NCBI GenBank assembly: GCA_934157235.1
Contig: CAKPHH010000001.1
Span: forward strand, 1-64,000
Source of the DNA: an uncultured Bacilli bacterium
GTDB taxonomy: Bacteria > Bacillota_I > Bacilli_A > RF39 > UBA660
Length of the DNA stretch: 64,000 nt
Reading direction: 5' to 3'
Part shown: one piece after another, positions 53,228-61,168 of the stretch
Position numbering within the stretch: position 1 is the first letter of the stretch
How the letters are laid out: every line of letters starts with the position of its first letter
The notes under the pieces: model-generated
Told to the model about the DNA's origin: nothing
Databases searched by the model: none
Seen by the model: only the letters and a program-made list of their open reading frames with translations
Position numbers and translations under genes: made by a program

Positions 53228-53821
53228 CAATCACCACATGGTGATTTTGATCATATGGGAGAGGCTATTAATTTAATTAATAGTTTCAAAGTAAAGACCA
53301 TTATTTTTAATTGTGGAAGGTATAATTACTCAGAACGAGAATTGATTAAAGTCTTAAAAAAACGCATTCCTTATTATAGTTGTATAGATGAATTAAATTT
53401 ATCTCAGTACAACTTACAATTTCTAAATACTAAAGAATATGACAATGAAAATGATAACTCCAATGTAATATATCTAAATTATGATAATTATCAAATTTTA
53501 CTTATGGGCGATGCTAGTATCGAAAAGGAAAAAGATATTTTAGATGCGTATTCTCTAGAAGATATTGACTTTTTAAAAGTAGGACACCATAGTTCACATA
53601 TCTCATCTATCGAAGATTTTATAAATGTTATTAATCCAACCTATAGTTTAATCAGTGTCGGTGAAAATAATAAATATGGACATCCCAAAGAATCAGTATT
53701 AGATGAGTTAAATAATAGTAAGATTTATAGGACAGATTTCGATGGAACATTGAAAAAAGTAAATAAAAAGGGTTATAAAACTGAAAAACTGCATCATAGA
53801 AAATATAGAAACTTAAAATAA
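53228..53821 (+). pseudogene. Orphan comEC 3' fragment (beta-lactamase-fold domain)
   Basis: An open frame resumes after a TGA at 53225 and carries HGDFDHMGEAIN, MGDASIE, GHHSSH and YRTD as in ComEC. The first possible ATG is 53255, inside the HxHxDH motif, so any product would lack a metal ligand and all membrane helices. The third Gly motif reads GHHSS rather than GHHGS. Its C-terminus (KVNKKGYKTEKLHHRKYRNLK) differs from the intact ComEC. The junction ATCACC-ACAT-GGTGAT is a short palindrome. It is the displaced 3' end of comEC or the tail brought by the insert. Confidence 0.85.
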
Positions 53822-53862
53822 AATATTATTCAATATGATATAATAAAAGCAGGAGAAAAAAT

Positions 53863-54249
53863 ATGTTAAAAATTAATAATGTAAAATATGAAAATATAAC
53901 ACCTGAAATTGACTTTACTCCATACGAGCTTGTTAGAGAAGGAACCCTAAATAAAGGAAATGCTCTCTACATAACTTGCAAAGAAAAAACATTCCAACTA
54001 GACATTGAAACAACATATGACATCGAAGAAATGAGAAAGTTACATAAAAATGAATCAAAAGATATTTCAAAATATATACTTGGCTTACCATATGAAGATA
54101 TAAACGGTTGGATGTATCTAACCAATGAATGCCATTGTACAATTCAAAAGATATCAAGCAAAGTTTACAATATAAAACTAACCGGGAATTTTGAAGAGTG
54201 TAATGAAATACTTAATATCGAATTTGACCATATCTTTGAAATTAAATAA
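53863..54249 (+). CDS. Uncharacterised 128-residue protein
   Basis: No family is recognised. It is soluble and beta-rich by composition (YELVREGTLNKGNALYITCKEKTFQLDIETTYDIEEM). A TATAAT lies upstream and AGGAGAAAAA precedes the ATG. It lies directly after the comEC fragment and may belong to the same accessory stretch. Confidence 0.5.
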   Translation: MLKINNVKYENITPEIDFTPYELVREGTLNKGNALYITCKEKTFQLDIETTYDIEEMRKLHKNESKDISKYILGLPYEDINGWMYLTNECHCTIQKISSKVYNIKLTGNFEECNEILNIEFDHIFEIK

Positions 54250-54282
54250 TTGTTAATATAATATTAAGAAAGGAAGGCTATT

Positions 54283-54819
54283 ATGAAGTGCATATTCTTA
54301 GACTTTGATGGCGTAATTAATAATTGGGAACACTTTGAAGGTGTAGCACCTGAAAACGCTAACATTTTAAAAAGAATTATAGAAATATCCGGTGCCAAAG
54401 TAGTTGTGACTTCTAGTAATAAATATTGCCTTCAACGAAAGCCTCATACATATTATTATGATTCCAAATTTTATAATGTTTATGCAAAATTCTTAAACGA
54501 CCTTGGCATAGAAATTTTTGCACTAACGCCAGATGAAAATTCTAATAGGAGTCTAGAAATTAAAAAGTACCTTGAAGCCAATAACGTAGAAGAGTATGTA
54601 ATTTTAGATGATGAACTAGTCGATCGAACTTTGCAACCTCATCAGGTATTCATAGATTTGTACCAAGGCCTTCAAGAAGAACATCTTGCTCCTTCATTGA
54701 AAATTTTAAATGGACAATTAGGATTTTATCCACCCAATTACAATCGTGAAGAGCAACCCATAGAATTAGTTAAAAGAATAAATGCTCATTATAGTAAAAA
54801 CAATTATAGACAACAATAA
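54283..54819 (+). CDS. HAD-superfamily protein, Swiss-army-knife RNA repair-type domain
   Basis: The 178-residue protein has HAD motif I FLDFDGVIN, motif II VVTSSN and motif IV VILDDE. This short, capless pattern matches the HAD domain found in Swiss-army-knife RNA repair proteins, here as a stand-alone. It is a likely phosphatase of unknown substrate, cytosolic. AAAGGAAGG precedes the ATG. Confidence 0.7.
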   Translation: MKCIFLDFDGVINNWEHFEGVAPENANILKRIIEISGAKVVVTSSNKYCLQRKPHTYYYDSKFYNVYAKFLNDLGIEIFALTPDENSNRSLEIKKYLEANNVEEYVILDDELVDRTLQPHQVFIDLYQGLQEEHLAPSLKILNGQLGFYPPNYNREEQPIELVKRINAHYSKNNYRQQ

Positions 54820-54855
54820 CAAATTTAGTTAAAATATAAATGTGTGGTGATAAAT

Positions 54856-55761
54856 ATGAAAAGCATTAATAATGTAATAGAACAAGCTGATGATGTAGCT
54901 TTAACTCATTCTTTTCAAGATGCTTGTGGCGATAAAGAATTTTATGAATATGCATTCTCTTTAAATGTTAACGAAGAAGTATTGAAAAAGTACACTTCGC
55001 GCTTAGAAGATAGTTTTGTTGAACATAAAAACTGTCTTAATTGTAAGAGCCTTTCTGAATGTAAAAATAAAGTTATAGGTTATAAGTATACTCCTGAAAA
55101 AGATCAGGATTTAATATGCTTTTCCTACATTGCCTGTAAAAAGTTAGAAAAGAAATTTCACGACACAGCTTATCAAGAAAATATTGAATTATTTGAAATG
55201 CCTAAAGACATAAAAGAAGCAACTTTAAAAGAATTATATAAAGATGATAAAGCTCGTCTTCCAATCATTAAGTATTTTAAAGAATTTATTGATAATTATT
55301 CTAATACTGAAAAACCAAAAGGCCTATATTTGACAGGTTCCTTTGGTTCTGGAAAAACTTACATAATTGCGGCACTATTTAATGAAATGGCCAAGAAAGG
55401 TGTAAAAAGTGCTTTAATTTATTATCCCGAGTTTTTAAGAAGTCTAAAATCATCCTTTCAAACAAATTATAACGAAAAGTTTGATTACATAAAAAAAGCA
55501 CCTTTGTTGTTACTGGATGATATAGGCGCTGAAAATTGCAGTGCATGGTCAAGAGATGAAGTTTTAGGACCAATTCTTCAATATCGTATGGAGAGCCATC
55601 TACCAACATTCTTCACTTCAAATTTGACAATGGAGGATTTGGAATCTTCTCTAGCAATTACCACATCACCTGCTGATAAAGTAAAAGCACGAAGAATAAT
55701 TGAAAGAATAAAACAACTCACCGTAACTCTAGAATTAATTAGTAAAAGTAGAAGAAATTAA
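54856..55761 (+). CDS. dnaI: Primosomal protein DnaI (helicase loader)
   Basis: The 301-residue AAA+ ATPase loads the replicative helicase. The N-terminal domain carries the zinc-binding Cys60, Cys63 and Cys69 (NCLNCKSLSEC). The AAA+ domain has Walker A GSFGSGKT (161-168), Walker B LLLLDDIG and FTSN in sensor 1. The start is ATG 54856 after GTGGTGAT. The companion dnaB is not upstream; thrS lies downstream, as in Bacillus. Confidence 0.9.
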   Translation: MKSINNVIEQADDVALTHSFQDACGDKEFYEYAFSLNVNEEVLKKYTSRLEDSFVEHKNCLNCKSLSECKNKVIGYKYTPEKDQDLICFSYIACKKLEKKFHDTAYQENIELFEMPKDIKEATLKELYKDDKARLPIIKYFKEFIDNYSNTEKPKGLYLTGSFGSGKTYIIAALFNEMAKKGVKSALIYYPEFLRSLKSSFQTNYNEKFDYIKKAPLLLLDDIGAENCSAWSRDEVLGPILQYRMESHLPTFFTSNLTMEDLESSLAITTSPADKVKARRIIERIKQLTVTLELISKSRRN

Positions 55762-55776
55762 AGATAATTTCAAAGG

Positions 55777-55827
55777 CAAGTTTAACAACTTGTTTTTTCT
55801 TGACAAAGTTTTTAAAATTCATATAAT
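55777..55827 (+). promoter_or_regulatory. dnaI terminator followed by M23 gene promoter
   Basis: CAAGTT/AACTTG with a TAAC loop and TTTTTT (55777-55798) ends dnaI. It runs directly into TTGACA (55800-55805) and TATAAT (55822-55827), spacing 16, the promoter for the peptidase gene at 55851. Confidence 0.8.
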
Positions 55828-55850
55828 AAATACTACTTTGGAGTGATTAC

Positions 55851-56618
55851 ATGCATACATATGAAAATGAAAAACAAGAAAAAATAATCAAAGCCTCTTT
55901 TATCTTGATGATAATATCAATAGCTTTAGTTACTATGCGAGAAATGAACTTAGGCAAAGAAGTTTTTTCTTTATCCTATAAGTCTATAAATATCAAAGAT
56001 ATCTCTGCTGTAAAAGTTTCTCATAAAAAAGGCTATAGCGATGCAAATGTTTATAGTGAACCAAAATCAGAAGTTTCTATCGTTGAGGAACCCAAAAAAG
56101 AAGCAGTCAAACAACTAGCTGCTGAAGAAAAACCAAAAGCTCCAACTTGGCTTTTACCGGTCGAGCGAGGAACAATTTCTAGTTACCCTAGATATGGCCA
56201 TGTTGCCTATGATATTACAAGCCCAAGAGGTGTCTATGAAACAATATATCCAATCGCTGAAGGAACAATTTCTGGCATTTATACCGATGTTTATGGTGGA
56301 AAAGTAATTACCATTCATCACATAATTGATGGTATTAATTATACTTCTCAATATGTCCATTTCTCATCCTATGCTTCTGGATTATATGTTGGTAAAAAAG
56401 TAACTATATATGATAGCTTAGGTCAAATGGGAGCAACCGGTTGGGCAACTGGAGTACACCTTCATGTAGCGTTACTTGATTGTAGTTTATTTGACTCTGG
56501 AGACCCAAACTGTTCTAACTTAGGCGGTTTCTTTAACTATTCCAATCGTAGATATAATGAAGGCTTCACCGGACTTGGTAATTTTATAAATGTCCCATGG
56601 ACTTGGTCCAGTAGATAA
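55851..56618 (+). CDS. M23 (LytM-type) zinc peptidase, membrane-anchored
   Basis: The 255-residue protein has one N-terminal membrane helix (11-29), a spacer, and an M23 domain from about 100. The zinc and catalytic residues are present: His117 and Asp121 (GHVAYDI), His170 (YVHFS) and His203/His205 (GVHLHVAL). It is therefore probably active against peptide cross-links of the wall. Two Cys near the C-terminus (LLDCSLFDSGDPNC) may form a disulfide. Confidence 0.85.
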   Translation: MHTYENEKQEKIIKASFILMIISIALVTMREMNLGKEVFSLSYKSINIKDISAVKVSHKKGYSDANVYSEPKSEVSIVEEPKKEAVKQLAAEEKPKAPTWLLPVERGTISSYPRYGHVAYDITSPRGVYETIYPIAEGTISGIYTDVYGGKVITIHHIIDGINYTSQYVHFSSYASGLYVGKKVTIYDSLGQMGATGWATGVHLHVALLDCSLFDSGDPNCSNLGGFFNYSNRRYNEGFTGLGNFINVPWTWSSR

Positions 56619-56658
56619 ATCTAAGTTCTTAAAGCCTCCAACAATTACTAAAAATAGG

Positions 56659-56900
56659 TTGCAAAAACTATAAAAAGTGTTATAATTATTAACGTAACTT
56701 AATTACATTGACAAAGGACACGATAGATTAAGTAATTTTTAAAGAGAGTTCATGGTTGGTGCAAATGAATAAAATCTTAATTTATTACTACCTTTAGAGT
56801 AGAATTATGAAAAGTAATTCCGGATGAAACCGTTATCAAAATGAGAAAAACAAAGGATGGTACCGTGCCCTTGCACTCCTGTACTATCCTTTTTATTTTT
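56659..56900 (+). promoter_or_regulatory. Threonyl T-box riboswitch with promoter
   Basis: TTGCAA (56659-56664) and TATAAT (56681-56686) start a 210-base leader. It has the AGAGAG start of stem I, GGTTGGTGCAA, a specifier region TTACTACC with the Thr codons ACT/ACC, AACCGTTATC, and the T-box core AGGATGGTACCGTG. The terminator AAAGGATGGTAC/GTACTATCCTTT with a T run (to 56900) competes with the antiterminator. Uncharged tRNA-Thr should switch the operon on. The first gene after it is an MBL protein, not thrS. Confidence 0.93.
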
Positions 56901-56919
56901 CTAGAAGGAGAGTGATTGT

Positions 56920-57537
56920 TTGAAAATAAAAGTTTTTAACCAAGCAGCTATAAAAATAGAAAGCACTAAAAATATTTATTTTGATCCTTATCAAATAAAA
57001 GAAGAGTTCCATGATGCTGATTACATTTTTATAACTCATGACCATTATGACCATTACGATGAAGAATCCATCAAAAACATAATGAAATCAGAAACTATGA
57101 TAGTTGTTCCTGAATGTCTAAAAGAAAGAGTATCAAAACTAACAACTAATTATTTCTTAGTATCACCCAATGAAAAGTACAATTTAGCTGATTTATCTTT
57201 TGAAACAACTTTTTCCTACAACATTGATAAACCGTTTCATCCCAAGGAAAAAGGCTATGTCGGCTACAAAATAAAATTAGAAGACAAACACCTCTACATC
57301 ATGGGAGATACCGATTATCTTGAAGAAAATCTTCACATGACTTGTGACATTTGTTTCATACCGATTGGTGGAACCTATACCATGGATGTTCAAGAAGCAG
57401 CCGCCTATATTAATGAGCTTAAACCGGAATTAGCTATTCCCATCCATTATGGTTCAATCGTTGGTGACTTAAGTTTATCTAAGCAATTTATTGACTTAGT
57501 AAATCCAGATATAAAAGTAGAAGTATATATAAAATAG
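56920..57537 (+). CDS. MBL-fold metal-dependent hydrolase (UPF0173-like) under T-box control
   Basis: The 205-residue protein has the metallo-beta-lactamase-fold signature HDHYDH (40-45), MGDTD and PIHYGS, and matches the UPF0173/UlaG-like group, cytosolic hydrolases of unknown substrate. It starts with TTG after AAGGAGAGTG, 20 bases past the T-box terminator, and thrS follows 12 bases after its stop. It is thus the first gene of a threonine-responsive operon. Confidence 0.85.
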   Translation: MKIKVFNQAAIKIESTKNIYFDPYQIKEEFHDADYIFITHDHYDHYDEESIKNIMKSETMIVVPECLKERVSKLTTNYFLVSPNEKYNLADLSFETTFSYNIDKPFHPKEKGYVGYKIKLEDKHLYIMGDTDYLEENLHMTCDICFIPIGGTYTMDVQEAAAYINELKPELAIPIHYGSIVGDLSLSKQFIDLVNPDIKVEVYIK

Positions 57538-57549
57538 GAGGAAAATAAA

Positions 57550-59313
57550 ATGATAAATATTAAAGAAAATGAAAAATTAAGTATAATGAACCATTCTTGT
57601 GCTCATCTTTTAGCACAAGCTGTAAAACATCTATATCCAAATGCTTTATTTTGGGTAGGACCAGTAATTGCCGAAGGATTCTATTATGATATCGATTTAG
57701 GAGACAAAACTTTAACTGAAGAGGATTTACCAGCTATTGAAAAAGAAATGAAAAAATTAGCTAAAGATGGTAAAAGAATCGTTCGTCATGAACTTACTAA
57801 AGAAGAAGCTTTAGAAAGATTTAAAAATGATCCTTACAAAATTGACTTAATTAGTCGTATGGATGAAAATGAAGTAACAATCTCTTGCTACACTCAAGGA
57901 GATTTCACTGACCTTTGCCGTGGACCACACTTAGAGTCTGTAAAAGAGTTAAAGCATTTTAAACTTTTAAAAGTATCAGGAGCTTACTGGAAAGGTGACT
58001 CTAAGAACAAAATGCTACAACGTATTTATGGTATTTGCTTTGAAAATGAAGAAGATTTAGCGAAACATCTTGAATATCTAGAAGATTGTAAAAATCGTGA
58101 CCATCGTAAAATTGGTAAAGAATTAGAAATATTTATGACAGATGACCTAGTAGGTCGTGGTCTTCCAATGTTCTTACCAAATGGTTATATAATTTGGGAA
58201 GAGTTAGAGAACTATATCAAAGGTAAAGAAAAAAAATTAGGTTATCAACACGTTTTAACTCCATGCGTTGGAAATGTTGAGTTATACAAAACATCAGGTC
58301 ACTGGGACCATTACAAAGAAAATATGTTCCCAGCTATGGAAGTTGATGGTGAAGCCTTTGTTTTAAGACCAATGAACTGTCCACACCATATGATGATTTA
58401 TGCTAATAAACTTCATTCATACAAAGATCTACCAATTAGAATAGGTGAAGTAGCTCATGACTTTAGATATGAAGCATCTGGTGCTCTAAAAGGAATTGAA
58501 AGAGGCAGACACTTCTGTCAAAATGATGCTCATCTTTTCGTAACTCCAGAACAAATAAAGTCAGAATTTAAAAATGTTGTTGATTTAATATTTGATGTTT
58601 ACAAAGATTTTGGTATTACTGATTACCGTTGCGTTCTATCATTAAGAGATCCAGAAGATAAAGAAAAATATCATCCAGATGATGAAATGTGGAATAAAGC
58701 TGAAAATGAATTAAGAGAAGTTTTAAATGAATTAGGCATTGAATACACAGAAGAAATAGGTGAAGCTGCATTCTATGGACCAAAACTAGATGTTAACGTT
58801 ACACCAGCTGTTGGTAATGAATATACTTTATCAACTTGTCAATTAGACTTCTGTCTACCAGCAAAATTTGATTTAAAATACGTTGATAAAGATGGTGAAA
58901 AGAAAACTCCAGTAGTTCTTCATAGAGCGATTCTAGGTTCATTAGACAGATTCATGGCCTATATCTTAGAAGAAACTAAAGGAGCCTTACCAACATGGTT
59001 AGCTCCAACTCAAGTAAAAGTAATTCCAGTAAACCCTGAACTACATAGTGAATATGGTAAAGAAATTACTAATTTATTAAAGGACAACGACATTAGAGTA
59101 GAACTAGATGATCGTAATGAAAAATTAGGTTATAGATTAAGAGAAGCTCAAACAGAAAAAGTTCCTTATACTTTAATCTTAGGTGATCAAGAAAAAGAAA
59201 ATAGTACAATTAGTTATCGTTTATTTGGACAAAAAGACACTACAACAGTTTCTAAAGAAGAATTTGTTAAATTGCTAAACGAAGAAATAAGTACTAAAGC
59301 TTTAAGAAAATAA
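57550..59313 (+). CDS. thrS: Threonyl-tRNA synthetase without TGS domain
   Basis: The 587-residue enzyme starts almost at the editing domain (NHSCAHLLAQAVKHLYP with the HxxxH pair), keeps the CYTQGDFTDLCRGPH editing motif, the class II catalytic core with MNCPHH, and the C-terminal anticodon-binding domain. Typical ThrS is about 640 residues with an N-terminal TGS (ubiquitin-like) domain of 60 residues; that domain is missing. AGGAGGAAAA precedes the ATG, and no upstream in-frame extension exists. Confidence 0.92.
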   Translation: MINIKENEKLSIMNHSCAHLLAQAVKHLYPNALFWVGPVIAEGFYYDIDLGDKTLTEEDLPAIEKEMKKLAKDGKRIVRHELTKEEALERFKNDPYKIDLISRMDENEVTISCYTQGDFTDLCRGPHLESVKELKHFKLLKVSGAYWKGDSKNKMLQRIYGICFENEEDLAKHLEYLEDCKNRDHRKIGKELEIFMTDDLVGRGLPMFLPNGYIIWEELENYIKGKEKKLGYQHVLTPCVGNVELYKTSGHWDHYKENMFPAMEVDGEAFVLRPMNCPHHMMIYANKLHSYKDLPIRIGEVAHDFRYEASGALKGIERGRHFCQNDAHLFVTPEQIKSEFKNVVDLIFDVYKDFGITDYRCVLSLRDPEDKEKYHPDDEMWNKAENELREVLNELGIEYTEEIGEAAFYGPKLDVNVTPAVGNEYTLSTCQLDFCLPAKFDLKYVDKDGEKKTPVVLHRAILGSLDRFMAYILEETKGALPTWLAPTQVKVIPVNPELHSEYGKEITNLLKDNDIRVELDDRNEKLGYRLREAQTEKVPYTLILGDQEKENSTISYRLFGQKDTTTVSKEEFVKLLNEEISTKALRK

Positions 59314-59334
59314 ATTTATACTAATTTTTTAAAA

Positions 59335-59366
59335 GAGAAGGTTAAAATAATTAATCTTCTTTTTTT
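59335..59366 (+). terminator. Terminator of the thrS operon
   Basis: AGAAGGTTAA pairs with TTAATCTTCT (one wobble pair) and is followed by TTTTTTT. Confidence 0.8.
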
Positions 59367-59448
59367 GTCAAAAATCTGTAAAATGAAAAAAAACATTGCC
59401 TTTCTCATTTACTTTTCCAAATAAGTTGGGTAATATATACTTAAGCAG

Positions 59449-59473
59449 TGGCTGATTGTGGGAAAAAGTGGGG
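59449..59473 (+). promoter_or_regulatory. mraZ: MraZ-binding direct repeats
   Basis: Three TGGNN boxes (TGGCT, TGGGA, TGGGG) are spaced exactly 10 bases apart. E. coli MraZ binds TGGGN repeats separated by 5 bases, the same geometry, to repress its own operon. Here the last box overlaps the ribosome binding site GGGGGA, so binding could affect transcription start or elongation close to the start codon. Confidence 0.65.
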
Positions 59474-59480
59474 GATTTAT

Positions 59481-59915
59481 ATGTTTATTGGAGAATATCA
59501 TCATTCTATTGATGATAAAGGAAGATTAATAATTCCATCTAAGTTTCGCGAAGAACTAGGAAATAACTTTATTATAACTAGAGGTATTGAAAACTGCCTC
59601 TTTGTCTATTCCCTAGATTCTTGGAACGAAATAGTACGTAAAATAGAATCCTTACCATTTACTAAAAAAGACGCAAGAACATTTGCTAGATTTTTCCTAT
59701 CAGGCGCTAGTGAAGCAGAATTTGATAAACAGGGCCGTATCAATATTACCTCCCCACTAATCTCTTATGCCAAAATAACTAAAGAATGCATAGTAATTGG
59801 TACAGGAGATAGGTTAGAGATATGGTCAGAAGAATTATGGAATGAATTCTTCACTTCTGCTAAAGACAGCATGTCAGACATAGCCGAAAATTTATTTGAA
59901 AGTGTGAATTTATGA
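59481..59915 (+). CDS. mraZ: Transcriptional regulator MraZ
   Basis: The 144-residue protein has two AbrB-like SpoVT folds with the repeated motifs HSIDDKGRLIIPSKFRE and SEAEFDKQGRINITSPL. It represses the division and wall cluster through repeats such as those just upstream. ATG 59481 follows GGGGGA. It overlaps rsmH by four bases. Confidence 0.93.
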   Translation: MFIGEYHHSIDDKGRLIIPSKFREELGNNFIITRGIENCLFVYSLDSWNEIVRKIESLPFTKKDARTFARFFLSGASEAEFDKQGRINITSPLISYAKITKECIVIGTGDRLEIWSEELWNEFFTSAKDSMSDIAENLFESVNL

Positions 59916-60844
59916 AAGAAAAACATATTAGCGTATTACTAGAAGAATCAATTTCTTCCCTTAACTTAAATGATTCTAGTATTATAGTTGATTGTACACT
60001 AGGCTATGGCGGACACAGTAGTAACATCTTGGCAAGAATAAAAAGAGGGTATTTATTCGCCTTTGACCAAGATAGTGAAGCAATTCGGCATAGTACCGAA
60101 AGATTATCATCAATCGGTACTAACTTCACTATCATCAAAAGCAACTTTGTTAACTTACAAGAAGAGTTAGCAAAAAGAAACATTTATAAGGTAGATGGCG
60201 TCCTATTTGACTTGGGCGTTTCATCACCTCAATTAGACGACAAAACAAGAGGATTTTCTTATCATGAAGATGCTAAACTTGACATGCGCATGGATCAAGA
60301 TAATCCTATCTCAGCTTATGAGATTGTTAATAATTATACAAAAGACGAACTTTCTAATATTTTTTATAAATATGGTGAAGATAAGTTTGCTAGAAATATT
60401 GCTAAAAAAATAGTTGAATATCGTGAAACAAAACCGATAGAAACAACTTTAGAATTAGTTGAAATAATTAAAAGTGCTGTTCCTATGAAGTTCCGTAAAG
60501 ATAAACATCCTGCTCGTCAAATATTTCAAGCTATTAGAATTGAAGTAAATCATGAGTTAGATGTAATAGAACCAGCTTTAGAACAAGCACTATCTATCCT
60601 AAATGTTCATGGAAGAGTAGCAGTTATAACATTTCATTCTTTAGAAGACAGACTAGTTAAAAACTACTTTAAAGAAAAATGTGCTATTGATCCAAAACTT
60701 CAAGGAATGCCAAATATTCCAGAAGAGTATTTACCTGATTATAAATTAGTAATAAATAAAGCCATTATTCCAACCGAGGAAGAATTAGAAATTAATCCTA
60801 GAGCTAGAAGTGCTAAGCTAAGGGTTATTGAAAGAATAAAATAG
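59912..60844 (+). CDS. rsmH: 16S rRNA m4C1402 methyltransferase RsmH (MraW)
   Basis: The 310-residue SAM-dependent enzyme has VDCTLGYGGHS, DQDSEAI, VLFDLGVSSPQLD and RGFSYHEDAKLDMRMD, with the helical insertion typical of RsmH and the C-terminal NPRARSAKLRVIER. It methylates N4 of C1402 in 16S rRNA. It starts within the mraZ stop (ATGA overlap). Confidence 0.96.
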   Translation: MKEKHISVLLEESISSLNLNDSSIIVDCTLGYGGHSSNILARIKRGYLFAFDQDSEAIRHSTERLSSIGTNFTIIKSNFVNLQEELAKRNIYKVDGVLFDLGVSSPQLDDKTRGFSYHEDAKLDMRMDQDNPISAYEIVNNYTKDELSNIFYKYGEDKFARNIAKKIVEYRETKPIETTLELVEIIKSAVPMKFRKDKHPARQIFQAIRIEVNHELDVIEPALEQALSILNVHGRVAVITFHSLEDRLVKNYFKEKCAIDPKLQGMPNIPEEYLPDYKLVINKAIIPTEEELEINPRARSAKLRVIERIK

Positions 60845-60858
60845 AAAAGGGTGATATT

Positions 60859-61158
60859 GTGAAAAAAGTAAAAAAACGTATTAAAATTTCAAAGTTCGAA
60901 AAATTACTATATACTCTAGCAATTACATTACTTGTACTTTCTCCAGTATCAATAGTCTTTTCTAAAGCAACCTTATCTAAGGTAAACTTCGAAGTAGAAA
61001 AAAGAAAAAATGCTATTGAAGAACAAGAAAAAACAAATGAAGGTTTAGCCATGACAATCAATGAATTAGCTTCACTTACTAAAATTCAACAAGTTGCAGA
61101 AGAGCAAGGTTTGAGTTATAATAATGACAATATAAAAACAGTACCGGATGAAAAATAG
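60859..61158 (+). CDS. ftsL: FtsL-like division protein
   Basis: The 99-residue bitopic protein has a basic cytosolic head, one membrane helix (16-37) and an extracellular leucine/alanine coiled coil (FEVEKRKNAIEEQEKTNEGLAM). Size, topology and place between rsmH and the PBP define FtsL, a scaffold of the septal FtsQLB complex. The start is GTG after AGGGTGAT. The next gene begins 10 bases after its stop. Confidence 0.85.
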   Translation: MKKVKKRIKISKFEKLLYTLAITLLVLSPVSIVFSKATLSKVNFEVEKRKNAIEEQEKTNEGLAMTINELASLTKIQQVAEEQGLSYNNDNIKTVPDEK

Positions 61159-61168
61159 GAGTGATTTG

